This document shows positions 21,777 to 33,428 of a stretch of DNA of 64,000 nt, in pieces. Under the pieces are notes generated by a model. That model saw only the letters and a program-made list of their open reading frames with translations, had not been told where the DNA came from and did not search any database. The number at the start of each line of letters is the position of its first letter. Within the stretch, counting starts at the first letter, position 1. This stretch comes from Candidatus Sabulitectum silens (GTDB lineage: Bacteria > Fermentibacterota > Fermentibacteria > Fermentibacterales > JCC-6): NCBI GenBank assembly GCA_001875255.1, contig MJAN01000002.1, forward strand, positions 431,503-495,502. Reading direction: 5' to 3'. The position numbers and the translations under genes were made by a program.

Positions 21777-23158
21777 GGGCGTCGGTGGATGCCAGCACCT
21801 CCGGGGCCACAAGGGTTATCCAGACGAACAGGCTCTCGGCCACTATGCGTTGCCGGTACCATTAAGGTGAACCCCGGAAAAGTCGGTGTAAAGCTCCTGT
21901 CCACTATCCGCGAGGACATCGGCGAAGGATCTTGTCTGCAGACCGTCGGCCAGCAGTAACCTGAAGTACTCATAGGCGGTTTCGTGAACGGTGAAGAAGA
22001 GATCCTCTTCCGAAAGCGCCATCCGGGCTTCCAGTATCTCCCTTTCGTGGGGGCTGAGACCCTTCCGTCCGTACCAGATGGAGGGCTGCCATGCTGATAT
22101 CACGGAGAAGCCGTACCTTTCCCCCAGGGCGAATGCCATTTCCAGGTTCCTGCCGTAGAGTTCCACGATGGAATAGGCAAGGGAATCGCACAGGGAAGGA
22201 TCTCCCTGGAATCCCCGGTGTTCCGCGGCGTCGGTGCCGTCTTTCCCGATTAGATTTGTCAACTGCCAGAAGCTGGTTTCCATGAACAGCCTGGCAAGGG
22301 CGTCACCTGCTGAGAAACCCGAATCCAGGTTCTCGAATCTGCTCCTTATCCCTTCTTCACCGAAGAGGGCCCCGGGAGAACCGGCCTGACAGGCGCTCCA
22401 GATGTCGTTAAAACCGTCGTAGAAAACCACAAGGTCCGGGATCCTGCCCCCCTGCAGCTGTATCATCAGTTCCACCAGATTCTGGGTTGAAACGAATGCC
22501 TGCTGGGCAAGCACCATTACACTGACGCTTTTCTCTGAATTCCTGTTCAGCAGATACTGAAGATGGGCGCCTATGGTTTCATGATCCGAAACGCCGCTGC
22601 CCCACATGGCAGAGCCTCCCATAAGAAAGATCACGAAGTCCGCCCCTTCATCCGGAGCTCCAGGAACATTGCGGTAACCGTTCCGGTCAATGGAACAGGA
22701 GTCACCGAAGGCCTCGGGATTCCCCGCCACATCACATAGGGCGCGAATCTGCCCTCGGGCAGGGAGGGAGCGTCGGTTTCGCGGTGTTCTGTCCGGTTCA
22801 GCCTGCGCTCCTCCGGTAGATAATGGGGTCTTACCACCTTGAACAATGCGATGGATGCCATTTCTATCATGAGCAGGACGGCCAGCAGGTTCAGAAGTAT
22901 CAGGCCGAAGGCCCGGTAGGCTGAGGGAGCCCTTCTGCCAAGGGCCGCAAGGATCACAAGAGAGACTCCGGATACGGCAAAGATCACCTGATTATGGCTG
23001 AAGCCCTTTCCGGCACTCAAGCCCAGAACATTGGAAAGAAGGGCCGTGAGGATCATCAGTGTACCGGCGATGAAACCCGTCGTTCTGAGTGCCTTAACGG
23101 TTTCAGGACTCAGCCTGGCGGTATCTGAAGCTTCCTTACCGGTTTTCTTTCTTCCCAT
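21766..23158 (-). CDS. Membrane-anchored SGNH/GDSL-type hydrolase (frameshifted)
   Basis: The N-terminal 130 residues hold three to four membrane helices (TGFIAGTLMILTALLSNVLG, NQVIFAVSGVSLVILAALG, FGLILLNLLAVLLMIEMASI). The C-terminal domain is SGNH-like: IFLMGGSAMWGSGV for block I (Ser nucleophile), VVFYDGFNDIW for the Asn block, and SGVHLNGTGN for the catalytic His. Such proteins remove or transfer acyl groups on glycans or lipids. A break lies near 22730 and another (missing C) near 21850. The repaired C terminus ends at the TAA complement 21766-21768. About 460 residues. Confidence 0.7.
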
Positions 23159-23426
23159 TATCCCTTGCGGTGACCCCGGGGGCGATCCTTCCCATAATAT
23201 GCTTTCCAGACGGCCTTCCTCCTGGCGTGACGGAGGAGATGAACCCCATGGTGCTGATTATAGTTGATATCCTCAGGGATGATATACTCTCATCGAGGCC
23301 TTCAGCCGCTGATGGTGGGCGAATCATACCCAGGCCAGGGCTAACAGCATCCCATGGGATAGGTGCGCCGACTCCAGGATTTGGCGGGGGTAGTATATTG
23401 CTCTTCCGATTTCCTGAGGAGTTTTC
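23159..23426. other. Divergent intergenic region, no gene seen
   Basis: 268 bp between the SGNH hydrolase and the ABC exporter. I see no convincing ORF, hairpin or promoter pair apart from the GAGGAG ribosome site of the ABC gene at about 23418-23422. Confidence 0.4.
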
Positions 23427-25141
23427 ATGCTTAAACGATTCCTGAGCTACTACGGACCCCACCGCTTCCTGTTCTTCATCGACATACTTGTTGCCCTGCT
23501 CTCATCTGGGCTTGCCATACTGATCCCTTCCATGGTTCGCACACTTCTGCAGGATCTCATTCCCTCCCGGGATGTGGATGGAATGGTCCTTTATTTCGCT
23601 CTGATGGTGGGCATCTACCTTGCGAAAATGGTCTTCGAGTTCATCCGGATGAAGTGGGGGCATATACTCGGTGTCCGCATGGAGTACGACATGCGGGAGG
23701 ACATCTTCAGGCACATTCAGAAGCTCTCCTTCAACTATTTCGACAACACCAAGACCGGCCACATAATGTCCCGGATCTCCAACGACCTCAACACCATTGC
23801 CGAGGTGGCCCACCACGCGCCGGAAGATCTCATTCTCTCTTTCTTCCTTATCGTTGGTTCCTTCATCTTCATGTTCAGCTTCAACTCGACCCTGGCCCTC
23901 ATTTCGCTTGTTCCTCTGCCGCTGATGATAATTTGGGGAGTGCGTTATGGCGGCAGGATGCGCCGGGGCTTTCGACGGGTAAGGAAGAAGATCGCCGATA
24001 TCAACAGTGCCGTTGAGAACTCCGTCCAGGGCATTCGAGAGGTGAAGTCATACGCCAACGAAGAGCTGGAGATGGACAAGTTCGGCACCGTGAACACACA
24101 CTTTCGACTGGCCAAGGAAAAATGTACACCATAATGGGGGTGTTCTACTCCGGTTTCGGCTTTTTCACAGACATGTACTATCTCACAGTGATTGCCGGAG
24201 GCGCGTGGCTTTACCTGAACGGACGAATAACTCCTGCTGACATAGTCGCATTCATCCTTTACATCAACATCATACTCAAGCCGATACAGAGGCTGATGAA
24301 CTTCACCGAGCAGTTCCACCAGGGAGCCGCCTCCTTCGAGAGGTTCACTGAGATAATGGACATCGAGCCGGACATTGCCGATGCCCCGGATGCCCGTTCC
24401 TATTCATCGGTAAGGGGCGAGGTTGAGCTTTCCGGAGTATGGTTCAAATACTCATCCTCCCCGGACTGGATTCTTAAGGATGTGTCCCTTTCGGTTCCAG
24501 CGGGGGAATCGGTTGCCCTTGTGGGAGAGTCCGGCGCGGGAAAGAGCACCATCGTTTCCCTTGTGCCCCGTTTCTACGAACCACTGAAGGGAACGGTCTC
24601 CATAGACGGCCACGATGTGATGAAGCTTCAGCAGAGGTTCCTGAGGGAGAACATAGGCCTTGTTCAGCAGAACGTGTTCCTCTTCGACGACACCATTCGG
24701 GAGAACATCATGTACGGAAAACCCGAAGCCACCGAGGAAGAGATGATCACCGCCGCCAGGGATGCCAATATACATGACTTCATCATGTCACTTCCCGACG
24801 GCTTTGACACCTACGTTGGCGAACGGGGGGTGAAGCTATCCGGGGGCCAGAAGCAGAGGGTGTCCATTGCCCGTGTGTTCCTGAAGAACCCGCCGATACT
24901 CATCTTCGACGAAGCCACTTCTTCTCTGGACAATGAATCCGAGGGCCTTATTCAGGAGGCAATGTTCCGCCTCAGCGAGAACCGTACCACCATCATCATT
25001 GCCCACAGGCTCTCCACTGTTAGCCATGTGAACAGGATATTCGTTCTTCACGAAGGCTCGGTGGCCGAGTCCGGCAGCCACCCCACACTCATGGAGCTGG
25101 GCGGCCACTACCACAGGCTCTACACCCGGGGCAGCATCTGA
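23427..25141 (+). CDS. MsbA-type ABC exporter, fused permease-ATPase (frameshifted)
   Basis: About 572 residues. Six membrane helices (about 1-310) include FFIDILVALLSSGLAILIPS and the coupling stretch FNYFDNTKTGHIMSRISND typical of type IV exporters. The ATPase domain has Walker A GESGAGKST, Q-loop LVQQNVFLFDDT, signature LSGGQKQR, Walker B ILIFDEATSSLD and H-loop IIAHRLST. One missing A in AAAAA near 24120 splits the frame between LAKEK and MYTIMGVFY. Probable substrate is lipid or a lipid-linked glycan, by family only. It is a half-transporter that would act as a dimer. Confidence 0.88.
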
Positions 25142-25173
25142 CCGATCCTGGGTGTTTCTTGAAGCATCCTTCC

Positions 25174-26278
25174 TCAGGGCTTCAGGACCGAGTAGGTTCC
25201 GGTGCCGTGGTCTGGGCCCCAACCCACGCAGAAAATGACCAGTTCCCCGTTGGGATCTCTTCTCAGATGATCGAAGCTTTCGTGGTTCTCCCCGGGAAGA
25301 CCGTAATAGAGCCTGCTGATCTCGGTGCCGTCACTATCCAGGCGTACAAGCAGAGCGTCATCGGTGTTCCTGGGTTCGTTGTCGGCTACGGTGAAGCCTG
25401 AGGCCAGTATCTCTCCATTGTCCTCCTCCATCACCGAAAGCAGATAAAGCTGCTGGTAGCCGCTGTCAGGCTGAAGGAGAGCTGTCCAGAGTTCATCGCC
25501 GGACCTGCTGGTCTTTACCAGAAGACCGCTCATCTGGCCTTCAAAGGGCCAGTGGGTCCCTCCGAAGATGTACCCGTCGGCGGTAGCCGAAGCGGAGTGA
25601 AGGGTGGAAACCCCCCTGGTCGTAACCCTGCTCCCAGAGAAGACCGCCGTTAAGATCGAATAGTCCTGCGAAACCCTGAGTCTCACCGGAACCCTCCATC
25701 CTCCCAACGATCAGGATGCCATCTTCATTGGCAGTAACGGTCCGGATCTCCTGGAGGAGATCCCCCTCCAGCTCCCGGGTGATGACGCCGCTTTCATCCA
25801 GCAGGGCCATGTAGAAGTACCTGCCCCCGAAATCGTCATCGTACCTGTTCCCTCCCATGGCGAAACCGCCATCCGCAAGGGATACAACGGAGCAGCCGTC
25901 CACCAGCATTATTCCGGTGTCGGTGAACCACTCCACCTCACCGCTGGGGGTAAGCTTCGCCGCGGCGGTCTCACTGCTTTTACTGTATTCGGGACACGAA
26001 ATGAAAAACCCTCCATCGGAGGCGGAGCAGATGGATGTAATGCCGGTTACCCTCTGGTCATCCACACGAACTTTTCCGACAGGGTCTCCGGGAGCCAGTA
26101 TGAGAACCCTGTGCCTGTCCTCTGCACCATCCCACCAGTAGCAGCAAATCAGCGGTCCGCCATCCCGGGACACCCCGGTGCTGGTACAGTCCCACTCATC
26201 GGGAAGACGCAGCTCATAAGTGAGGCTGGATTCCAATGGCTGGAGCAGCATAACTACCGCGCAAAAGACAATGCCCAT
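25174..26278 (-). CDS. Exported propeller-type protein (frameshifted)
   Basis: ATG 26278 after TTGGAGG gives a short signal peptide (MGIVFCAVVMLLQPLES). Repeats such as CSASDGGFFISCPE, SLADGGFAMGGNRYDD, ANEDGILIVGRMEGS and EEDNGEILASGFTVADN are the same 'DGGF/x-x-x-G' strands seen in the 15925 protein. A one-base error near 25610 splits the frame. The protein ends VGWGPDHGTGTYSVLKP with no sorting domain, so it may stay in the periplasm. About 367 residues. Confidence 0.6.
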
Positions 26279-26610
26279 GGGAAACCTCCAATTCTAAAGA
26301 ACGAAACTGGATTCAGCCTTGCAGCTATGGGAAATATAACCTTGACGAAGATTGATTTCTATCTATCCATCATTATTATATCATAATGCAAGGCATTTGA
26401 ACGGATCAGACCGGTGAACACCAGGGACAAAGAGGACAGCGAGGGCACCTTTCTGTGATGAAGCGTCTGAACCGCCCAGGCTCTCCCCCTTGAAACTGGT
26501 CTCCGGTGGGTCTTTTCATCAGCCACGGCACTCTTCAGCATCTTCCACTATTTACGTTACCAATGGGTCCCTTTATAAATATGCCATAGTAAATTTTATG
26601 GAGGTGCTCT
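26279..26610. other. Divergent intergenic region
   Basis: 332 bp between two exported-protein genes. It holds the promoter at 26551-26579 for the rightward gene and an AT-rich patch around 26355-26390 that may serve the leftward gene. No gene is supported. Confidence 0.4.
26551..26579 (+). promoter_or_regulatory. Probable sigma-70 promoter of the 26611 gene
   Basis: TTTACG (26551-26556), 17 bp, TATAAA (26574-26579), 31 bp before ATG 26611. A TGGAGG ribosome site lies between. Confidence 0.5.
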
Positions 26611-27921
26611 ATGAAAATGAAGACATTTCTTTTCATCCTTGTTTCCACCTGCTTCGTATCCTCTTCACAGGGAGGGTGGCATGTTACAACAGTGGACGCA
26701 TACGGATGCGTCACACCGGCCCTGGCCCTGAACGGGGCGGGGGTGCCGTCCATCGCCTTCTACAGGGTTGACCAGGGAGCCGCATACGCATGGTTCGACG
26801 GTTCACTATGGCAGACAGAATACATCTACCAGCCGGCCTACGGCAATGGCGGCTGGTTCGACCTCGTCTTCGACTCCGGGGATACTCCCCATGTCTCCTT
26901 CGGGGGCCTTTCCACCACCGAGTCCGCCTATGCCCTGCGCAACGAGACATGGAGCGTTTCCTATCTTCCCGAGTGGAGCGAATGGACCTCCATCGCCCTG
27001 GACTCCCAGGGCACCCCCTGTTTTGCCCTGCTTAACAACGACCGGGACAATGTATTCGTACACTGGAACGGCGGCGGCTGGGAGAGCCAGCTCATAGAGG
27101 AGGGGAACGACTACGATGGAAGCATTTCCCTGGCCGTTGACCCTGAAGACAACGCCCACATTGCCTACAACTCCACCTCCACATCCACAAGCGTCCGATA
27201 CGCCTTCAGGAGCACTTCCGGGGACATTGCACTGGAAACGGTGGACTCTTCAATGACCACGGAGCCCAGGGGCATTTCCCTGGCCCTCTTCAACGGTATG
27301 CCGTCTGTTTCATACAATGTTGACGGGGAGGTAAGGTACGCCTCCTGCGACGGTGCTTCATGGAGCGTGGAAACGGTTTACTCCACCGACACCGGTGCCC
27401 ACGAGTATGGCACATCCCTTGCATTCGACAGCTACGGCAACCCCCACATAGCCCACTGCAGCGGGTTCGACGGCGAACTGCTATACTCTGTCGACTCCGG
27501 CTCGGGCTGGGTCACAGAAAACATTCATCCCATCAGCGGCGGCGGCGACCCGAGCCTGGCGCTGGACTCTAACGACCAGCCTCATATTGCCTTCATCTCC
27601 ACTGGATCGGCCCTGATGTACGCCTTCGGAAGCGAAATGGGCGTTGGGGGATCAACCGGAGGCGCGCCGGCCATTATCATCTCGGCCAACCCCTTCGAGG
27701 GAAGTCTGAACCTTTCCTTCACCGCAGGGAAAAGCCATGCGGACCTTTCGGTATACGACTGCGCCGGAAGAAGGATCGCCACGCTTTTCAGCGGAACCCC
27801 GACAGCGGAAGTTGAAACGGTTTCATGGACCCCTGAACACAGGCTCCCCGCTGGAGGCTACATCATCGCCCTGCGCTCAGGCGAAGAGCTGCTGGTTCAG
27901 AGGGTGGCATACCTGAAGTAG
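26611..27921 (+). CDS. Exported repeat protein with sorting-type C-terminal domain (intact)
   Basis: 436 residues in one frame. Signal peptide MKMKTFLFILVSTCFVSSSQ. The repeats read WTSIALDSQGTPCFALLNND, SLAVDPEDNAHIAYNS, SLAFDSYGNPHIAHCS and SLALDSNDQPHIAFIS, about 45-50 residues each, the 'D-x-x-G-x-PHIA' form of exported propellers. The last 85 residues (IIISANPFEGSLNLSFT, LSVYDCAGRRIATLF, PAGGYIIALRSG) form the sorting domain. It is a useful in-frame reference for the broken paralogues. Confidence 0.75.
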   Translation: MKMKTFLFILVSTCFVSSSQGGWHVTTVDAYGCVTPALALNGAGVPSIAFYRVDQGAAYAWFDGSLWQTEYIYQPAYGNGGWFDLVFDSGDTPHVSFGGLSTTESAYALRNETWSVSYLPEWSEWTSIALDSQGTPCFALLNNDRDNVFVHWNGGGWESQLIEEGNDYDGSISLAVDPEDNAHIAYNSTSTSTSVRYAFRSTSGDIALETVDSSMTTEPRGISLALFNGMPSVSYNVDGEVRYASCDGASWSVETVYSTDTGAHEYGTSLAFDSYGNPHIAHCSGFDGELLYSVDSGSGWVTENIHPISGGGDPSLALDSNDQPHIAFISTGSALMYAFGSEMGVGGSTGGAPAIIISANPFEGSLNLSFTAGKSHADLSVYDCAGRRIATLFSGTPTAEVETVSWTPEHRLPAGGYIIALRSGEELLVQRVAYLK

Positions 27922-27925
27922 GATT

Positions 27926-28528
27926 TCAGTAATCCCCCCTGTAGAGGGTAAATCCTATTTCGAAACTGGATTCAGGCATGATATAGAGCTTTTCAAAGGT
28001 AACCATCCCGATACCCATCTCGAAATCCCTGAGCTGGTAGAAGGGGCCATCGGTGTCGCTGTAGCGTACGGTTGCCGTGCTGTCGGTTGCCTCCTCCACT
28101 TCGCAGTAAAGGCTTACATCCCTGCCTTCCCAGTCGGTTACGGTCTGGGTCCAGCTGCTGCCCCGCTCCAGGGGAAGCCTGAGAAGCTCCATCCTGGGGA
28201 AATCGTTATCCATGGCTATGGAATTCTGCTGAACCATCACGAGGGCGTTCTCGGTAACGATGTACTTCAGCCCCATGGAGTAATCCGCCCCGGACTCTCC
28301 GTCGGACACATCTTCTACCATGCCGCTTATCCTGTAAAGGATGCCGTCGTCGGTCCGTTCAATTGAATCTATCTGCATTCGGTGGCCATACTCGGCGAAG
28401 CCCCAGTACGCCCAGGCGTACCCGGCCTGGTCCGGAAGCCAGTTCTCCAGGGGGTTTTGCTGCGGGGTCCAGCCCTGACCGAAAACAGCCGACGCCACCA
28501 GCAATGCCGGAATGATCCATCTTCCCAT
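27926..28528 (-). CDS. Hypothetical exported protein
   Basis: 200 residues. I start at ATG 28528 because GAAGGAGCAGAGAGT precedes it and MGRWIIPALLVASAVFGQG is a clear signal peptide. The rest is beta-rich (WAYWGFAEYGHRMQIDSIER ... SSWTQTVTDWEGRDVSLYCE ... FEIGFTLYRG), like small periplasmic proteins that report on a single domain. No family recognised. It is convergent with the 26611 gene with 4 bp between, and the 63-bp element at 28611 lies about 83 bp upstream of its start. Confidence 0.55.
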   Translation of the reverse strand: MGRWIIPALLVASAVFGQGWTPQQNPLENWLPDQAGYAWAYWGFAEYGHRMQIDSIERTDDGILYRISGMVEDVSDGESGADYSMGLKYIVTENALVMVQQNSIAMDNDFPRMELLRLPLERGSSWTQTVTDWEGRDVSLYCEVEEATDSTATVRYSDTDGPFYQLRDFEMGIGMVTFEKLYIMPESSFEIGFTLYRGDY

Positions 28529-28610
28529 ACTCTCTGCTCCTTCGGGTTTATTCTTTCGCCGTGTACGATACCCGAAGTAACGGCCATCGGTCAATTCCCT
28601 CCGAGGCCTG

Positions 28611-28673
28611 AAGCCATCCGTAAATTTGACAAATAGATTGCGTAAACAAAAGCAGTGGAGCTCTTTAAGCATG
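28611..28673 (-). repeat. 63-bp dispersed element, copy 1
   Basis: Read on the minus strand: CATGCTTAA at one end, then 34 bases from CATG to AATCTATTTG, ending in ACGGATGGCTT. It lies upstream of, and points toward, the exported protein gene at 27926-28528. Confidence 0.85.
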
Positions 28674-28748
28674 ACCCATTTCGGGGAGAAGTGACCCTTG
28701 CTTTCCACCGGCATTTGTAATAATTTCTTATTTATGGGAGGATTTGAA

Positions 28749-30852
28749 ATGAAACAGTTTTTGTGAATTCATGTCTGGCAGTATTGGTCTTCTCTTCCGC
28801 AGTATATGGACAAGTTGACTGGTCCTGGCTCCATCCCTACCCTTCCGGTTACGACATCAACGGCGTCTGCTTCATCAACGAGACCACCGGCTGGTTCGTA
28901 AACTCTGGTGGGGAGATCTTCTACACAGCCGATGGGGGATCCAACTGGACTAATCAACATGATAACTATGGTTCTCTGTACTCGGTGGAATTCATTGATC
29001 CCAACATGGTCATTTGTTGTGGTGCCCAGGATGATCAGGGAGTAATACTTACTACTTCGAACGGTGGCGATCAGTGGTCTGCCTACTCCGTGGATAAGCC
29101 ACTCTACGGCCTGGATTATTACAGTGAGAACTACGCAACCACCGTTGGTTATCAGGGAACGATCATTCGAACCATGAATGGCGGCGGTACCTGGAACACC
29201 CAGGGAAGCGGTGTTTCTGTATCTCTTAAAGATGCATTCTTCGTGTCACCCGAGGAAGGCTGGGCCTGTGGAAACAACGGCATTCTTCTCCATACGGACT
29301 CCTATGGGGCTTTCTGGGAACAGCAGAGCACTGCCTACTCCAATAACTTCACCGGGGTTTATTTCACTGACCCCTTGAACGGGTTTCTCATAGGAGAAGG
29401 CCAGATACTTTTCACCGACGATGGCGGAGACAGCTGGAGCATTGCTGCTTCAGGCACCGGTTTTCAGTCCATAGACTTTCAGGGCTCCCTGGGCGCCGCA
29501 GCCGGGACATATGAGGTTTCCTGTCAACCGATCAGGGCGCAACCTGGACCAGCGAGACGATTCCCTGCGCACCACTGAGCTCTTTCCCTCCCGGTTTCCT
29601 TGACTGCTCCCCGACCCCCTCAGGACATGTGGTCGTGGGCGGCCAGACCGGTTTCGCAGGCATAAGGAGTCCCACCGGCGTCTGGTCTCCACTTACCCAC
29701 AGCATCGCAAGGGAAAACCTTAAAGCCGTTACCCATTCCCCTGACAACAGCATACATTCCTGCGGCCTCAACGGGCTGGTGATGGCCAGCCATAATGGGG
29801 GCACCACCTGGTCCGCCCAGGTGTTCGATGAAGATATCGATCTCCAGGACATTGCCTTCCCCACCGCCGACATCGGATACATCTCAGGCCGAAGAAGCGC
29901 CGATGGCAAGCTTGTCCTTCTGAAAACCACAGACGCAGGAGCAACCTGGGAGGAGTTGGCGGCGACCCCCGATGAAGATATCTATGACGCTTCGCTGGAC
30001 TTCATGGATGGTTCCAATGGTGTTCTTGTTCTGAACACCGGGAAAATTTATCGAACGACCAATGGAGGCAACACCTGGACCGAGAGAACCGGCTTTTCGG
30101 TCAGCCCTGCCAGAGTGAGGTTTGGAGATACCGACAGGGGCTGGATCAGCTGCTACGATGGTGAGATAATCTGTTTCGACTTCAACTCCGACTCCTGGTC
30201 GGAGCAGGTGGTGCCCTTCAGCAACGACCTGAAGGCGCTGTTCGCCCTGAATCAGGACACTGTCTGGGCAGGAGGTTGGAATGGTTCCCTTCTGAGGACG
30301 GACAACGCCGGAAATACCTGGAACGTCATTTCCGTAACAGGGCATGACTATACGGACATCTGCTTTGAATCTGACGGATTAACCGGTTATCTGGTGGCTA
30401 GCCGTTTCGGATACACAGTGAATGGCGGCTACACGATTCAGAACTCGCCATCCGGCTCCTTCGAAAACTCCCTTTCCGGAATATCCGTTTCCGGTTCCGA
30501 CCAGGTTGTTGGCTGTAAATTATATAGCGGGCTGATCTGCCTGAATGAAGGTTCATCGGGAACCGCTGGACCACAGTACAGCACGATTTCCCCGGCAACG
30601 GGCCTTGCCATTGGCATCAATCCCTTTGTCGCCACCACCAGTGTTTCATTCTCGCTTCCATGCCAGGAAAGCATTGAACTGAATCTATACGATGTTTCCG
30701 GAAGGGTGGTGCAAAGGCTGTTCGTGGGCCCTCTCCAGGCCGGAGAACACACCTTCAGCATTGATGGGACCGGGCTTGCCCCGGGTATGTACTTCGCAGG
30801 GCTGATCACCGGAGGAAGCATTGAAAATGCCTCCATTGTGAGGATTCGCTGA
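28749..30852 (+). CDS. Exported YCF48-like propeller with sorting-type C-terminal domain (frameshifted)
   Basis: ATG 28749 after GGGAGG. One missing T in TTTTT near 28762 hides the signal peptide (MKQFFVNSCLAVLVFSSAVYG). Repeats of the photosystem-II assembly (YCF48)/BNR kind follow: CFINETTGWFVNSGGEIFYT, TADGGSNWTNQ, AFFVSPEEGWACGNNGILLH, RTTNGGNTWTERT, LRTDNAGNTWNVIS. A second missing T near 29520 splits the frame. The C terminus (IGINPFVATTSVSFSLP, LYDVSGRVVQRL, APGMYFAGLITGG) is a sorting domain. About 700 residues, probably surface-exposed. Confidence 0.75.
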
Positions 30853-32457
30853 GGGCGGATACCAAGCTCAGGTCCTCTGCGGAAGGGCTGCTGTGGTTAG
30901 CCGCTTTTGCGATACCCTTTGCGTTTTCAGGAGAAAGCCATAATACGACTCTCTTGAAGATGCCTGTTTTGCCCTTTTCTCCGGGCTGCTTCTTTTACTG
31001 GCCGGGTTCCGTTCGTTCAAGAACATCCATTCTGGAGAGCTGCTGCTTTCCAGCGCCATTATCCTTTTCACCGTCATGGGGTTGAAGGCTCCTTCTGATT
31101 CGGGAATGACCAGGATGGTGCTTGTTTCTTCCGCATGTGGCATTTTTCTGGCCCTGAGATCTTTAGACATTAAGCCAACACGGGTTCTTCTGGCTCTGGT
31201 TTCCGGCGGAGGGGCTGCCATGGTCTTCTCTCTGCTGAACTTCCCCCATCAGGCCAGGCTCGGGGGATATATGGGCAATCCTAACCTTATGGGAAGCTAC
31301 GCTGCGGTGCTGATGGTCCTCGGAGCGGGGCTTTTCTTCAGCTTCAGGGGAGGCAGGCGCATTCCGCTGCTCCTTTTGCTGGTTCCGGTTGTTCTCACAC
31401 TTTACAGGACTGGAACCAGAAGTTCTATGGCCGCGCTGCTGATCGCCCTTCCCCTGTCAGCCATTCTATTCAAGAGGCCCCGTTCACTGCCTTGGATGAT
31501 TCTCTTTTTTGCCGCTTCCGCAGCATTGATCTACAACGGGCTTCCGTCCCTTCTGTTCGAAAACAACCGGACAATGCAGGCTCGGCTGATCATATGGAAA
31601 GGGGCCCAGGGCATGTTTGCCGATTCCCCGGTCTTCGGCAGGGGAACCGGTTCCTTTCAAAGCGATTTCCCTGAACACAGGACCCGGGTTTTGAGGAGAT
31701 CGGGGTTTCAGCCAATACCGTTCATGCCCACAGTGAATACCTGGAAACACTGGCGGAAAACGGTCTGACCGGATTCCTGATTCTTTTGGCAGCAATTTAC
31801 TTCCTTCTCCGGAAGAGACCGGGAAGGCAGAGGGATCCCTCGGAGGTCGCAGCCACCGCTGCCGTTCTGATACTTCTGATCGAAGCGGGGAATTCCGTGG
31901 CACTCCGGTGGACTCCCTCTGTGTTCCTACTGGCCTCCACAGCAGGTGTAGTAACCGGAGGACGCTCTCATCAGATGAAAAGCAAAACGGTGTCAGCGAT
32001 GTTTTTTCTCATGGGTCTGGTCCTTGTCGTCTGGGGCGGCTTCACAGGATATCGCATGGCAGCTGGATCTCTCTACCTGGGCCGCAGTCAGGCCATTCTG
32101 GATCGGGGAGGACCCCTTGAAGAGGCAAGGGCTCTCTGTGAAAGATCACTAGAGTATAACAGTCACAATCCGGGAGCCTGGTATACCCTTGGTAACGTAT
32201 GGGGAGCCATGGCGCCGGGATGGGGAGAACATGCTCTGAGACGGCAGGTGGAGAGTTACGATTCTCTGGGAGTTCTTTACCCGAACTTCGCATGGATGCG
32301 CTATAACAGGATGAACTCACTTATAGCGCTGGGGGAGTTTGACAGGGTCATGGACGATGGGATAGCCGTATACGCGCAGTCATTCCACCGGCGGGAATAC
32401 ATTCGCAGGATCTTCTATGCCATTGCCCCGGCAGTATCCTCTGGAAAGTCCTTGTGA
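30849..32457 (+). CDS. O-antigen-ligase-like membrane protein with C-terminal TPR-like part (frameshifted)
   Basis: Many membrane helices (LLWLAAFAIPFAFSG, SGELLLSSAIILFTVMG, ALVSGGGAAMVFSLLNF, LLLLLVPVVLTLYRTGTRSS, LTGFLILLAAIYFLL). The segment GNPNLMGSYAAVLMVLGAG followed by GTRSSMAALLIA and AHSEYLETLAENG matches the Wzy_C/O-antigen ligase pattern. The end (ALCERSLEYNSHNPGAWYTL...) is TPR-like. The start is uncertain: no good start codon lies in frame, and the first codon used here is CTG at 30849. Breaks near 30943 (missing A) and 31690 (missing T). It would polymerise or attach surface glycan. Confidence 0.6.
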
Positions 32458-33378
32458 TGATGAATCTGGAGCTCTCCGAAGCCCTTGAGGATGAATACTC
32501 CCGGGCCGGGGACCTGGACGTTCACGACTGGCGGAGAGAGGGATTCAACGACCTATGCCCTGTCCGCAGGGATCTCACCGGATACTACAGCAGTTCTTTT
32601 CCATCATACAGACTCAATCCTCAGTGGCGTGCCTGACCATCACCGACTTCATCTCCTGTCCGGGCTTTCCCTGGAAGTAAAGGCGGCATTGAGATTTGCG
32701 TCGAATGACGATGCTGAACTTGATTCTCTGATAGCTTCAGGAGCTGTGGCCCCACTGCACACGGCACAACGGCTCATGGCCGATCTGGAGTCAGGCAACA
32801 CCGGCAATGTCAGCTGCTACATCGAATATCTTTGGACAATATGCTTCCCGTGCAATGGAATCATTCATCTTCTTCCGGAACCGGCGCTTTTCCTGGAAGG
32901 CACCACCCTCCTTGCAGCTGAGGCCGGTGACACCGAGGATCTGTTTCAATGCGGTATCTTCATGCTGATAATGGATGCGGCGGGATACGATACCTTCCTC
33001 GCCACTGGCCTGGCCTGCGATTACTGGGTCCGGATCGGAGGTCCCGGGGCGGTATCCGAGGGAGTGTCTGAATACGGCACGGGCCTTTGGCAGTCCCTTG
33101 TCAGTATCTCAGAGGGAAATAACGCCCTTCAGCTCCGATTCTCTCTGGCAGGGGCAACCCTGTTCCGCTGCTATGACCACTCTGGAGCATACTCTGATCT
33201 TGCTACCGAAGACCTTGAAAGGTTAAAAACCATCTTGGTTGACCAGATGGGTTACCAAAATGCCCGACTGGTCATTGATGAGGCCGTGGACGAACTGAGC
33301 CCCCTCATGGAGGGCAACAGGATACCGAACAGGGCCTTACCACTCCTTGAAGAACTCTCTTCATTGGACCGTCTTTGA
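32454..33378 (+). CDS. Hypothetical protein coupled to the ligase-like gene (frameshifted)
   Basis: GTG 32454 overlaps the upstream stop by GTGA. The frame shifts near 32550. The product is about 305 residues, alpha-helical and acidic, with VKAALRFASNDDAELDSLIA and LWTICFPCNGIIHLLPEPAL. I recognise no domain and see no signal peptide at the start. Translational coupling suggests a job with the membrane protein before it. Confidence 0.4.
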
Positions 33379-33428
33379 TCATCCATTAGTAGCCCATTCC
33401 CTTGGGAGAACAGGAAACTGCCTGCTTT